A stretch of 64,000 nt of DNA. Origin: Vulcanimicrobiota bacterium. Its GTDB lineage: Bacteria > Vulcanimicrobiota > Vulcanimicrobiia > Vulcanimicrobiales > Vulcanimicrobiaceae. Below the pieces are notes generated by a model. It was not told where the DNA came from and did no database searches. It was given only the letters and a program-made list of their open reading frames with translations. Position 1 is the stretch's first letter. Every line of letters begins with the position of its first letter. Position numbers and translations under genes: made by a program. This document shows, piece after piece, positions 26,708 through 34,779 of this stretch. The DNA lies in assembly GCA_027307235.1 (NCBI GenBank), contig DAHUXH010000016.1:28178-92177 (forward strand), written 5' to 3'.

Positions 26708-27595
26708 TTACGGCGGCGAAAACAGCTGGTCGAGCAATACCGGGTAGACGCGCTCGGTACGCGCCAGCGGATTGTCGGGTTCGATGATGTCGTGGTTGAC
26801 GGGGAGATCGCGAAATTCGAAGTACCCCACTTTCATCGTCCGCCAGACCGATAGCTCGCTCGCGAAGCGATGCGTCTCCCGATTGTTCACGGCCGGATCG
26901 GCGCGATTGGTGATGAACCACATCGCGCCGGCCGTCGGCGCCTCTGTGCGCGCCGCCGCGTAATCCTCGAACGCGATGCTCATGATCGCGGCGAGCCCGC
27001 GCGTGGAAAAACGCGGATATGCGCTCATGGGGTACATCTTCATGCGCGCGCGCGGGTCCCACCAGAGAAACAGATTCGGAATGCGGGATGCGAGCGCCAT
27101 GATCGCTCGCGTGGTCGGCACCGAAAAGTGCAAGAGCCCGAAAGCCGGCGCGACCGGGATGCCGACCGCGACGTCGGGCCGGTTCACGGCAAGGTGGACG
27201 GCAAGATTCGCGCCCGAGGAGATCCCGAGAACGGCGACCCGTTTCCCAAGACCGCAGGCGATGTCGACGGCTTCGTTCGCGCGGGCGAGCAGCGCGTCGG
27301 CCGTTAGGCGCAAAAGACGCGTCGTCATGCGGTCGATGTCGCCGTGCCCGGGCATGCGCGGCACGACGACGTTCGCGCCGCGCGCATGAATCAGCGGCGC
27401 GAGTTCGCGGAACTGTCCCGGATGATTGGTGTAGCCGTGCAGCAGCACAACGGCAAGATCACCGGGAGCGCCATGATCGAGCAGCAGCGTGCGCGCTTGC
27501 GGACGGATGGAGTCATCGTCGAGTGCGCGCAAGGCGCTCGCTCGCGCGAGCGCTTCGGTGTAATCGCGCGCCGGGCCCTTAGCTGCGATCGGCAC
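26708..27595 (-). CDS. alpha/beta hydrolase (paralogue A)
   Basis: This 295-residue enzyme shows the alpha/beta hydrolase plan: LLHGYTNHPGQF with the oxyanion region, GHGDIDRMT, nucleophile elbow GISSGANLA, and a C-terminal His in VNHDIIEPD. A family-like FAWWD/FLWWDPRARMKM segment and AAVNN/PAVNNRE motif are shared with the gene at 28132, so the two are paralogues. GTG 27595 is the start, 17 bases inside the tag gene. Substrate unknown; carboxylesterase or lipase-like is the safest reading. Its stop adjoins that of the LytTR gene. Confidence 0.75.
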   Translation of the reverse strand: MPIAAKGPARDYTEALARASALRALDDDSIRPQARTLLLDHGAPGDLAVVLLHGYTNHPGQFRELAPLIHARGANVVVPRMPGHGDIDRMTTRLLRLTADALLARANEAVDIACGLGKRVAVLGISSGANLAVHLAVNRPDVAVGIPVAPAFGLLHFSVPTTRAIMALASRIPNLFLWWDPRARMKMYPMSAYPRFSTRGLAAIMSIAFEDYAAARTEAPTAGAMWFITNRADPAVNNRETHRFASELSVWRTMKVGYFEFRDLPVNHDIIEPDNPLARTERVYPVLLDQLFSPP

Positions 27596-28139
27596 TGCGC
27601 ACGCAACCGACGAGATGATCGTCGACGACGCCCACTGCTTGCAAGAACGAGTAGCAGATCGTCGTTCCGACGAACGTGAAACCGCGTTTCTTGAGATCCT
27701 TGCTCAGCGCGTCGGAGAGCGGCGTCGAACTCGGAACGTCACTCGGTCGCCGGCGGCGCGTTCGGATCGGACGACCATCGACGTAGTTCCACAAGAAGGC
27801 ATCGAACGAGCCGCAGGCGTCCCGCAACGTCAGGAATGCGCGCGCGTTGCCGATCGCCGACTCGATCTTCAACCGGTTGCGAACGATGCCCGCGTCGTTC
27901 ATCAAGCGCGTCGCGTCATGCGCGGTGAAGCCGGCGACGCGCTCCGGATCGAAGTCGGCGAAGGCATCGCGGTAGGCGTCGCGCTTGCGGAGAATCGTCT
28001 CCCACGACAGACCGGCCTGTGCGCCTTCGAGGATCAAGAATTCGAAGAGCACGCGATCGTCGTGCTGCGGCACGCCCCATTCGCGATCGTGGTACGCAAT
28101 CGCGAGATCGCTGATCGCCCACGCGCAACGCTTAACCAT
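27579..28139 (-). CDS. tag: DNA-3-methyladenine glycosylase I
   Basis: A 186-residue base excision repair enzyme of the Tag type, which removes 3-methyladenine. The N-terminal RCAW carries the zinc-ligand Cys of this family, followed by YHDREWG, a hallmark of Tag, GLSWETIL and the C-terminal GTTICYSFLQAVGVVDDH with the other metal ligands. Start ATG 28139. It overlaps the upstream hydrolase gene by 8 bases and the downstream one by 17, an odd sandwich between two paralogues. Confidence 0.95.
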   Translation of the reverse strand: MVKRCAWAISDLAIAYHDREWGVPQHDDRVLFEFLILEGAQAGLSWETILRKRDAYRDAFADFDPERVAGFTAHDATRLMNDAGIVRNRLKIESAIGNARAFLTLRDACGSFDAFLWNYVDGRPIRTRRRRPSDVPSSTPLSDALSKDLKKRGFTFVGTTICYSFLQAVGVVDDHLVGCVRSADRS

Positions 28140-28986
28140 CGATTGCCGCCAGCAGCCGCGGCAAGACGCGCTTGGCTAAGCGGGAATTGGCGAGCGGCTC
28201 AACGATGTCGTGCGAGATCGGCAAGTCACTGAGCACGACATGCTCAACGCTGCCGCCATGTTCGCGCCACATCGCCGCCAGACGGCGTGCGGCACGATTG
28301 TTGACGGCGGCTTCGCGGGCGTTGGTGATCATCACGATGCGTCGCGCATGCGGTGCGCGCACATGCGCGTCGGCGAAGAGCCGGTGTGCTATGCGATATG
28401 CATGTGCCAGCGCATGCGTGCTGTAACGCGGATAGCCGTGCGCAGGCATGAGCTTTTCCCGCCGCAACGGATTCCACCACGCGAAGTAGTTCGGCACGGT
28501 CAACAGCCACTCAAACGTCCGGCTCGCGAAACGGATCGGAAGCCAGGCGACGCCGAGAAACGGCGCAATCGGCACCACGCGCTCCACCTGCTCATGTTGC
28601 GCGATGTGCGCGGCCAGCAGACCGCCCAGCGAAAATCCCGCGACCACAACCTTCGGTGCAAGGTCGCGCGCGATCGCGAGCGACTCGGCGGAGGCGGCGA
28701 GCAGTGCTTCCGAGGTGAGCGTAGCGAGCGCTTGTGTCATGCGGTCGCTGTGGCCGTGACGCGGAAGGCGCGGGACGAATACGTTGTATCCGCGCTCGTG
28801 CAAACCGGCCGCGACGTCGGCGAACTGCCCCGGGCTCGCCGTCAGGCCATGAATGAGCAGCGCCGCCCGCTCAACCGGCCGATCGTGCAGCAATGCGAAA
28901 CTCCGCGCGGCACCGGCAACGTGCTCGCGGTCGCGTGCGAGAAATGCGTCCAGCCGATCGCGGGACATCGGGTTCGAATACTGCAT
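28132..28986 (-). CDS. alpha/beta hydrolase (paralogue B)
   Basis: The 284-residue protein has the alpha/beta hydrolase motifs: LLIHGLTASPGQF, RHGHSDRMT, nucleophile elbow GFSLGGLLA, and the late His in ISHDIVEPL. It shares a NYFAWWNPLRREKLMPAHG region, YSTHALAHAYRI and EAAVNNRA with paralogue A, so the pair probably arose by duplication. ATG 28968 (MSRDRL) is an alternative start. Substrate unknown. Confidence 0.75.
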   Translation of the reverse strand: MQYSNPMSRDRLDAFLARDREHVAGAARSFALLHDRPVERAALLIHGLTASPGQFADVAAGLHERGYNVFVPRLPRHGHSDRMTQALATLTSEALLAASAESLAIARDLAPKVVVAGFSLGGLLAAHIAQHEQVERVVPIAPFLGVAWLPIRFASRTFEWLLTVPNYFAWWNPLRREKLMPAHGYPRYSTHALAHAYRIAHRLFADAHVRAPHARRIVMITNAREAAVNNRAARRLAAMWREHGGSVEHVVLSDLPISHDIVEPLANSRLAKRVLPRLLAAIDG

Positions 28987-29109
28987 AAGAGGTGTCGTCC
29001 GCCGGCGTCCTTAAGTGAGACGGGCAAGTGTTCCTCGAACGCCGGCCTTCGCGCCCCGGCGGTCCCAGGGAGCGATCCCCGGTAAACACGCGCGGCGCCG
29101 CTTGAGAAC

Positions 29110-30318
29110 ATGCACGGAACCTCTACTTCGTCACATGCGCTCGCCGAGATCGAGGAGCGCTATGGCGCGCATAACTATGCCCCCCTTGACCTGGTGGTCG
29201 AGCATGCCGAAGGCGCGTGGCTGTGGGACGTCGAGGGAAAGAAATACCTCGACTGCATCAGCGCGTATTCGGCAGTCAATCAGGGCCACTGTCACCCGCG
29301 CATCCATGCCGCGCTGCTCGAACAAGCTCGGCGCGTCACACTCACCTCGCGCGCTATGCGCAACGATCGCTTGCCCGGCTTCCTCGAAAAACTCACGTCG
29401 CTGACCGGATACGACATGGCGCTACCGATGAATACCGGCGCGGAAGCGGTCGAGACGGCGATCAAACTCGCACGCCGCTGGGGATACGAACGCAAAGGTA
29501 TCCCCGACAACCGTGCCGAGATGATCGTCTTCTCCAATAATTTCCACGGGCGTACGACGACGATCATCAGCGCGAGCGCAACGCCGGACTATCGCCGCCA
29601 CTTCGGTCCATACACGCCGGGCTTCGTGTTTGCTCCGTTCGGTGATGCCGACGCGCTCGAACGCGCGTTCAACGAACACACGTGCGCAATTCTCATCGAG
29701 CCGATACAAGGCGAGGGCGGCGTCAACGTGCCACCCGAGGGATACATCAAGCGCGCTTGGGCGCTCTGCAAGGAGCACAACGCGCTCTTCATTGCCGATG
29801 AAATTCAAACCGGACTCGGCCGCACCGGCGATCTTTTCGCCTGCGATTACGACGCGGTGAAACCCGACATTCTCATTGTCGGCAAAGCGCTCGGCGGCGG
29901 GTTCTATCCGGTCTCGGCGGCATTGGCAAACCGGCCGCTCATGGAGTTGTTCGCGCCGGGCGACCACGGCAGCACGTTCGGCGGCAATCCGCTCGGCGCG
30001 GCGGTGGCGATCGCCTCGCTCGATGTGATCGTTGAAGAGAACCTCCCCGCACGTGCGCGCAACGCGGGCGCCAAGATCCTCAACGGTTTGCGCGCCACAC
30101 GATCACCGCTCATTGCCGGCATCCGCGGTCGCGGCTTGATGATCGGCATCGAACTGACCATCGATGCCAGCCGGCTCTCCGACGCACTGCTCGAACGCGG
30201 CGTCGCCGCCAAGGATACACAAGCCCGCGTCCTACGTATCGCCCCACCCCTGATCATCGACGACCACGCAATCAACTTCTTCCTAGAAGCCTTCAACTCC
30301 GCAATCTCATCACTCTAA
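29110..30318 (+). CDS. rocD: ornithine aminotransferase
   Basis: Class III aminotransferase of 402 residues. ISAYSAVNQGHCHPRI is the ornithine aminotransferase signature segment, PMNTGAEAVETAIKLARRWGY the phosphate-binding region, EPIQGEGGVNVPPEGY and IADEIQTGLGRTGD the cofactor Asp region, and VGKALGGG contains the PLP lysine. It turns ornithine and 2-oxoglutarate into glutamate semialdehyde and glutamate. Monocistronic; a strong terminator hairpin lies at 30339-30381. Confidence 0.93.
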   Translation: MHGTSTSSHALAEIEERYGAHNYAPLDLVVEHAEGAWLWDVEGKKYLDCISAYSAVNQGHCHPRIHAALLEQARRVTLTSRAMRNDRLPGFLEKLTSLTGYDMALPMNTGAEAVETAIKLARRWGYERKGIPDNRAEMIVFSNNFHGRTTTIISASATPDYRRHFGPYTPGFVFAPFGDADALERAFNEHTCAILIEPIQGEGGVNVPPEGYIKRAWALCKEHNALFIADEIQTGLGRTGDLFACDYDAVKPDILIVGKALGGGFYPVSAALANRPLMELFAPGDHGSTFGGNPLGAAVAIASLDVIVEENLPARARNAGAKILNGLRATRSPLIAGIRGRGLMIGIELTIDASRLSDALLERGVAAKDTQARVLRIAPPLIIDDHAINFFLEAFNSAISSL

Positions 30319-30338
30319 CCCCATTCACCGCCCATCCC

Positions 30339-30381
30339 CCAATAAAGAAAAAGCCCCATTCGAGGGCTTTTTCTTTATTGG
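30339..30381. terminator. bidirectional terminator after rocD
   Basis: A perfect 18-bp inverted repeat (30339-30356 and 30364-30381) with a 7-base loop sits between rocD and the convergent M61 gene. The 5' arm has AAAGAAAAAG and the 3' arm CTTTTTCTTT, so both transcripts end with a U-rich stretch. It is seen directly in the sequence. Confidence 0.9.
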
Positions 30382-30397
30382 AACTATCGCTAGCGGG

Positions 30398-30493
30398 AAG
30401 TGCTGATTTTCGTCAGGCCGAGGCGAGGAGAGGCGAAGTGTACTACGGTACACGAGCCTCTCCTCAACGAAGGCCTGGCGGAAATCAGCACTT
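30398..30493 (-). repeat. long structured hairpin element, copy A
   Basis: A 96-base inverted repeat: outer stem of 12 bp (30398-30409 / 30482-30493), a middle stem with G-U pairs, an asymmetric interior loop, a 10-bp inner stem (30425-30434 / 30456-30465) and an apex GTGTAC-4 nt-GTACAC (30438-30453). It begins 4 bases after the M61 stop codon. The same interior-loop sequences (TTCGTT opposite GCCTC, read along the M61 transcript) and apex occur in copy B at 46665-46766 while the stems differ by compensated changes. Probably a 3'-UTR element, terminator or mobile palindrome. Confidence 0.85.
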
Positions 30494-30497
30494 GCCG

Positions 30498-32369
30498 TTA
30501 GGTGCGAGGTTTGGGAACTTCCATGAGCCGATCCGGCATGCCGTCCTGGCGAACCAGGTGCGGGTAGCGCGGACCGCCGTGATAGTCGATCGTCACGGTG
30601 CGATAGTCGAGCGTGCGCTCCACCAGCAGCGTGATCGGCTGCGTCGTTCCCTTGGCGTTCTTGACCGCTTGATAGAGCAAGTCGGGCGAGAATTCGCGTC
30701 CGTTGACGGCAACGATCTTCTGATTGATGCCGAGATCGGCTTTGAACGCGGGCGAACCGAACGCGACGTCACCGATCGTTCCGTCTTGGCCGACGGCCAG
30801 ACCCAGTGAGTACACGAAATTGTTGCGCGGCACGTCGTGCGAGGGCTGGTCGGTGTACACCAGCTTGTAGCCCTCGTCGCTGAATCCGTCCGGCGGATGC
30901 ACGGCGATGTCGTCAACCCATTTGGTGAAGAATCCGTCCCAATCGTAGGGAACGAGTTTGTTCAACCCGGCCACGACGTCGGCACGGGTGTAGGTGACCA
31001 CGTCCGGCCCTGTGTTCTGCCCTCCGAAGAACGCGCGGGAGAAGTCGTCGAGCGACATCTTGTCGTTGGTCTTGTCGCGGATGATGCTGTCGACCTTGAG
31101 CCACAGCAGTTCGCCCTCGGCATAGAAATCGACGCCGCGGCGCTCCAGACCGTAGCCGAACGGTGCGTAGTAGAGGAATGGTCCCGACGTCGCGGTGTCG
31201 CCGAGCGAGCGCCACAGGCGTCCCGGCTGGTTGTCGTAGTGTGCGTAGATCGCCGCGATGTGATCCGGGAAGTACTTCTGTTCGCGCAAGCCGTCGCGGA
31301 ACGACATGACGTCGCCGTAGTATTGCGTCATGCCTTCGTAGACCCAGAGCAGATAGTCGTCGTAGGCCGTGTTGAGGTTGCTCGGATAGAGCCCGGCCGG
31401 CATGCGGTACTTGCCGTCCCACGAGTGGTTGAATTCGTGCGAGAGCAAATCGGCGCCGCGCTCCAGCGCGACCGGATTGGTGAGATAGTCGGCCCGGCCG
31501 CCGTCATCGCTTGACTCGTGGTGTTCGATGCCTTCGCCGGGGATGACGTCGGAGACGGTGAGCAAGAAGTTGTAGTTGCGCCAGTGACGGGCACCGTACA
31601 TCGCGATCATCTCGCGGACGAGCTTGCCGTAGTGTCCGACCACGTCGCTCGAAACGTCCACGTCCTGCGGCTGGTCGCCGATGACGTTCAGGTACGCATG
31701 CGCCGCGCCGTCCGACCAGATGTCCCAGCGGTGGAAGTTGATACCGGCGTCGAGCGGCGAGTCGATCAGGTGCTCGAGCGAGGTGTCATCCCACGTCACC
31801 GTGTTGCCGGCGCGCTTGGCACCGGTGACGGCCGTCGCGAACTGCCAGTTGCTCCCCGGCAGAATCATCGTCGGTTTGATGATGGTGTCCTGAATGGTTC
31901 CCGTCGAGGGATAGAAGAGATTCTGATTCCAGGTGATCACGTACATGTTCGACGAGCCCAGACGCGCCGACGAGTAGCGTCCCGTCGTCGCCCCGAGGTA
32001 GGTGAAGTCGACCTCCATCGAGGTGGCGCCCGCGGGCACCGTGAGGTCGAACGCGAACATGTTGGTCGCTTCGCGGCGCCACGGGATCGTCTGGCCGTTG
32101 GCCTTGATCACGAGAGCGGCCACGTTGAAGATGGGTCCGACGGCGGCATGCTCGCCCGGAATCCACTCCGGGTAGTAGAGCGTCATCGCCCCGGGCTTGA
32201 CCGGGATGGTCTCCCGAGTGATCGCGATGTTCTGCGTCGGGATCTTCGAGCAGTCGATGAGCAGCGAGATCGGCTCAGCAGCCGAGGCGCGCGGAGCCGC
32301 AATGGCAAGCGCACCCAACGAGAAGGCCGCCACGAACGCTATTCGGGCAGCGAATGCACAGAAATTCAT
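30498..32369 (-). CDS. M61-family metallopeptidase (glycyl aminopeptidase-like), secreted
   Basis: A 623-residue protein with a signal peptide (FAARIAFVAAFSLGALAIAAPRASA). The zinc site is intact: H311-E-F-N-H315 in LLSHEFNHSWDGKYR and the third ligand E345 in WVYEGMTQYYGD. A PDZ domain at the C-terminus (about 520-600, VYSLGLAVGQDGTIGDVAFGSPAFK) completes the M61 architecture. It should cleave Gly- or Ala-starting peptides in the periplasm or outside. Monocistronic, and convergent with rocD. Confidence 0.9.
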   Translation of the reverse strand: MNFCAFAARIAFVAAFSLGALAIAAPRASAAEPISLLIDCSKIPTQNIAITRETIPVKPGAMTLYYPEWIPGEHAAVGPIFNVAALVIKANGQTIPWRREATNMFAFDLTVPAGATSMEVDFTYLGATTGRYSSARLGSSNMYVITWNQNLFYPSTGTIQDTIIKPTMILPGSNWQFATAVTGAKRAGNTVTWDDTSLEHLIDSPLDAGINFHRWDIWSDGAAHAYLNVIGDQPQDVDVSSDVVGHYGKLVREMIAMYGARHWRNYNFLLTVSDVIPGEGIEHHESSDDGGRADYLTNPVALERGADLLSHEFNHSWDGKYRMPAGLYPSNLNTAYDDYLLWVYEGMTQYYGDVMSFRDGLREQKYFPDHIAAIYAHYDNQPGRLWRSLGDTATSGPFLYYAPFGYGLERRGVDFYAEGELLWLKVDSIIRDKTNDKMSLDDFSRAFFGGQNTGPDVVTYTRADVVAGLNKLVPYDWDGFFTKWVDDIAVHPPDGFSDEGYKLVYTDQPSHDVPRNNFVYSLGLAVGQDGTIGDVAFGSPAFKADLGINQKIVAVNGREFSPDLLYQAVKNAKGTTQPITLLVERTLDYRTVTIDYHGGPRYPHLVRQDGMPDRLMEVPKPRT

Positions 32370-32443
32370 GCAGCGGTCGCTACGCGACCAAGGAAGCGGG
32401 TCCTCTCCCGCATCCCTCAGAGTTTCATCAAATGGGGCTCACG

Positions 32444-32474
32444 TTGACAGGACCCCGGGCGGGCGTGGTATCCT
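32444..32474 (+). promoter_or_regulatory. sigma-70-like promoter of the infC operon
   Basis: TTGACA at 32444-32449 and TATCCT at 32469-32474, preceded by TGG (extended -10 form). The 19-base spacer is longer than the optimum of 17. It lies about 170 bases upstream of the infC start, leaving a long leader. Confidence 0.55.
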
Positions 32475-32574
32475 GCGCAGGCCGAAGCAGTGTTTCTCGA
32501 GAGATTGAGAAGCCTCACCGGATGCCTGCGGGCGATCCGGTCTTCACCCAAGGGGCCGACGGTAGGTTCCATTG

Positions 32575-32624
32575 CGTGGGGTCGCTTCGGCGACGCCATG
32601 TTTTTGTTTTGGGGGGAATCCCCC
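32575..32624 (+). promoter_or_regulatory. infC leader: attenuator-like hairpin and SD-adjacent hairpin
   Basis: A GTCGC-TTCG-GCGAC stem-loop (32581-32594), extended by a TGG/CCA pair, is followed by TTTTTGTTTT at 32601-32610, the form of an intrinsic terminator. Directly after comes GGGGG-GAAT-CCCCC (32611-32624), which ends 2 bases before the AGGAG ribosome site at 32627-32631. This arrangement suggests control of IF3-L35-L20 by premature termination or SD access, as in other infC operons where L20 binds the leader. L20 binding itself is inference. Confidence 0.5.
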
Positions 32625-32640
32625 GCAGGAGATCATCGCC

Positions 32641-33342
32641 ATAGCAAGACCGCTTCGAGTCAACGATCAGATCCGAATTCGCACCGTGCGCGTCATCGAC
32701 GACGCCGGCGAACAGCTCGGCATCATGCCGACCGAGGAGGCACTCGCGCGTGCCCGGACGGCCGGACTCGATCTGATCGAAATATCGCCGACGGCACAGC
32801 CGCCGGTGTGCAAGATCGGAGACTACGGTAAGCTCAAGTACGAGCAGTCCAAGAAAGACAAAGAAGGCCGCAAGAAGCACAAGCAGTTCGAACTGAAAGA
32901 AGTCAAACTGCGGCCGAAGATCGAGACGCACGACTACGAGACCAAGGCCCGTATGGCCGAACGTCTGTTGCTCGACGGCAGCAAAGTCAAAGTAACGATC
33001 ATGTTTCGCGGACGCGAGATCACCTATACGAGTTTCGGAAAGCGATTGCTCGATCGCATGTCCGAAGACATGGCACCTCTCGCTATCGTCGAGCGCGAGC
33101 CGCGTCTCGAGGGTCGCAACATGTTTATGATTTTAGCGCCGCGTGCGGTACCTGCGGGTCCGCCGAAATTTATGAGCGTTAAGACAAAGGAGCAAACCAG
33201 TGCCAAAGATTCGGACCCATCGGGGAACAGCAAAGCGAGTGAAGGTGACGGCGACGGGCAAAGTCCTGCATCGCCACCAGTTCAGCGGGTGCGGTCACAT
33301 TCTGAGCAAGAAGACGCGCAAGCGCAAACGCAAGTTCCGTAA
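32641..33342 (+). CDS. infC: translation initiation factor IF-3
   Basis: IF3 keeps the 30S subunit free and discriminates against wrong start codons. The conserved core is seen: RVNDQIRIRTVRVIDDAGEQLG, PPVCKIGDYGKLKYEQSKK, HDYETKARMAERLLLDGSKVKVTIMFRGREI. No ATG, GTG or TTG fits this frame near its start; AUA at 32641 follows AGGAG by 9 bases (AUC at 32635 is closer). Non-AUG starts are the rule in infC and underlie its autoregulation. The C-terminus carries an unusual extra tail of about 48 residues beyond 33200, written inside rpmI. Confidence 0.85.
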   Translation: MARPLRVNDQIRIRTVRVIDDAGEQLGIMPTEEALARARTAGLDLIEISPTAQPPVCKIGDYGKLKYEQSKKDKEGRKKHKQFELKEVKLRPKIETHDYETKARMAERLLLDGSKVKVTIMFRGREITYTSFGKRLLDRMSEDMAPLAIVEREPRLEGRNMFMILAPRAVPAGPPKFMSVKTKEQTSAKDSDPSGNSKASEGDGDGQSPASPPVQRVRSHSEQEDAQAQTQVP

Positions 33343-33406
33343 GGATCAATCGACGTTCAAGGGCGATTTGAAACGCTTGGCGCCGACGATTCCGTATTTG
33401 GTGTAG
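33200..33406 (+). CDS. rpmI: 50S ribosomal protein L35
   Basis: A 68-residue basic protein, PKIRTHRGTAKRVKVTATG at the start and a HILSKKTRKRKRKFRK cluster, matching L35. The start is GTG 33200 with AAAGGAG 7 bases upstream. Its first 143 bases lie inside the infC reading frame, a long same-strand overlap in a different frame. Translation is therefore likely to be coupled to IF3. Confidence 0.93.
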   Translation: MPKIRTHRGTAKRVKVTATGKVLHRHQFSGCGHILSKKTRKRKRKFRKDQSTFKGDLKRLAPTIPYLV

Positions 33407-33421
33407 GGAGGGTTCGCAGAA

Positions 33422-33781
33422 ATGGCACGTATTAAACGGGGAGTTTCCGGACTCAAGCATCGCCGCAAGGTGATGAAGCTCGTCAAGGGCTTCCGCGCCG
33501 CGCGCCGTCGCAACTACCGCGTCGCGAACGAAGCGCTGCTCAAATCACTGGCCTACGCCTTCCGCGATCGCCGCGTGCGCAAGCGCGACTTCCGCTCGCT
33601 GTGGATCAGCCGCATCAACGCGGCGGTGCGCCGTGAGGGCATGTCGTATTCGGTGTTCATGAACGGACTCAAGAAGTCGGGCGTCACGCTCAACCGCAAG
33701 GCGCTCGCCGAACTCGCGATCAGCGACAGCAAAGCCTTCGGCTCGCTGCTCTCGCTTGCGAAACAAGCCGTCGGCAAATAG
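33422..33781 (+). CDS. rplT: 50S ribosomal protein L20
   Basis: Standard 119-residue L20 with MARIKRGVSGLKHRRKVMKL, GFRAARRRNYRVANEALLKS and RDFRSLWISRINAA. It is needed early in 50S assembly and represses its own operon in other bacteria. Last gene of infC-rpmI-rplT, ending just before a strong hairpin terminator. ATG 33422 follows GGAGGGT by 10 bases. Confidence 0.97.
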   Translation: MARIKRGVSGLKHRRKVMKLVKGFRAARRRNYRVANEALLKSLAYAFRDRRVRKRDFRSLWISRINAAVRREGMSYSVFMNGLKKSGVTLNRKALAELAISDSKAFGSLLSLAKQAVGK

Positions 33782-33802
33782 TCTTCACGCAAAGAAACGC
33801 GA

Positions 33803-33841
33803 AAGACGGAAGGCGGGGCATGACGCCCCGCCTTCCGTCTT
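33803..33841. terminator. terminator after rplT
   Basis: A 17-bp stem (33803-33819 / 33825-33841: AAGACGGAAGGCGGGGC with its complement) and a 5-base loop, followed by TTGTGTG. It separates rplT from the convergent small gene at 33875. Almost symmetrical, so it probably serves both directions. Confidence 0.85.
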
Positions 33842-33874
33842 TTGTGTGCTGCGACGGTTGAACCGCCGCTCCGG

Positions 33875-34183
33875 TCAATCGTCGCCGTTGGCCATGCGAC
33901 GGCCGAGAACTTCGACGACTTTTCCAAGCATCGTCACCGCTTCCGACCGCGTAGCGGCGGTGAACATATACCGTAAACGCTCGTCCTCTTCTTCGACGAT
34001 GATGATGGCTTTGCGGCCCGCCCGTACCGCGTTGACGAGTGCATTGAGATACGACTCGTCGTCGGCGCTGAGCGTTGAACCGCTCGCTTGTATGTCGCGG
34101 AGCAAGCGCTGCAAGACCATGTCAAGATCACGGGGTGTTTCCACGTGCGGCCCTCCAAATGATTTCCATTGAGGTATCGTCAC
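33875..34183 (-). CDS. conserved-looking hypothetical protein, 102 residues
   Basis: No family recognised. It starts with GTG 34183, which overlaps the Nudix stop (GTGA), so it is coupled to that gene. The protein has a mixed alpha/beta pattern with a DDESYLNALVNAVRAGRKAIIIVEEEDERL core followed by a charged helical end. Basic and acidic residues are mixed; no membrane helix or cysteine pair. Function unknown. Confidence 0.6.
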   Translation of the reverse strand: MTIPQWKSFGGPHVETPRDLDMVLQRLLRDIQASGSTLSADDESYLNALVNAVRAGRKAIIIVEEEDERLRYMFTAATRSEAVTMLGKVVEVLGRRMANGDD

Positions 34184-34731
34184 GTCAGACCCGGGAGTTG
34201 ATGTTTCGGCAAGTCAGAAAAAGCAAGAGATAGTAATGTTTTCGCATCCGCGATCTCGCCGCGCCCGGCAAGCAACCATGCTTCTTCGATTGTAAAGATT
34301 CGAACATCGATGCGTTCATCGTCATCGAGCTGTTGCTCTCCGGCGATCAAGCCCTCGGCAAAGAAAAAGTGCAAGCGCTCGTCGCAAAAACCCGGCGTCA
34401 TCCACATCGACGTCATATAGGTCATGCGCAGCGCATTATACCCCGTCTCCTCGCGCAATTCGCGACGCGCGCCGGCGGCCAAATCTTCATTGTCCTCACA
34501 TCGGCCGGCGGGAATTTCCCACAGCGATCGCCCGGCAGCATGCCGGTACTGGCGAACGAGAACGATTTCGCGCGGCGAGGGTTTGGCGATGACCGCATAG
34601 GATCCGGGATGCTCGATGACGTCGAGCCGGTAGGTGTGTCCGTCAGGGTACCGTACCTCATCGGTGCGCACACGAAAGACGCGGCCGTCGAAGGCGACGC
34701 GCGACGACAAGACTTCGGGCTGCATGTCCAT
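34180..34731 (-). CDS. Nudix hydrolase, ADP-ribose pyrophosphatase-like
   Basis: A 183-residue Nudix protein: the box GX5EX7REUXEEXGU is seen in GRCEDNEDLAAGARRELREETGY, with an ADP-ribose pyrophosphatase-type N-terminal beta sheet (VRQYRHAAGRSLWEIPAG). It probably hydrolyses ADP-ribose or a related nucleotide sugar. ATG 34731 starts with MDMQPEV, and ATG 34725 is possible. It heads a two-gene run with the 102-residue protein. Confidence 0.88.
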   Translation of the reverse strand: MDMQPEVLSSRVAFDGRVFRVRTDEVRYPDGHTYRLDVIEHPGSYAVIAKPSPREIVLVRQYRHAAGRSLWEIPAGRCEDNEDLAAGARRELREETGYNALRMTYMTSMWMTPGFCDERLHFFFAEGLIAGEQQLDDDERIDVRIFTIEEAWLLAGRGEIADAKTLLSLAFSDLPKHQLPGLT

Positions 34732-34779
34732 GCGAGGGAATTAACGGAATACCGCGCGCTCGCCTCGTAATCGTGGAGG

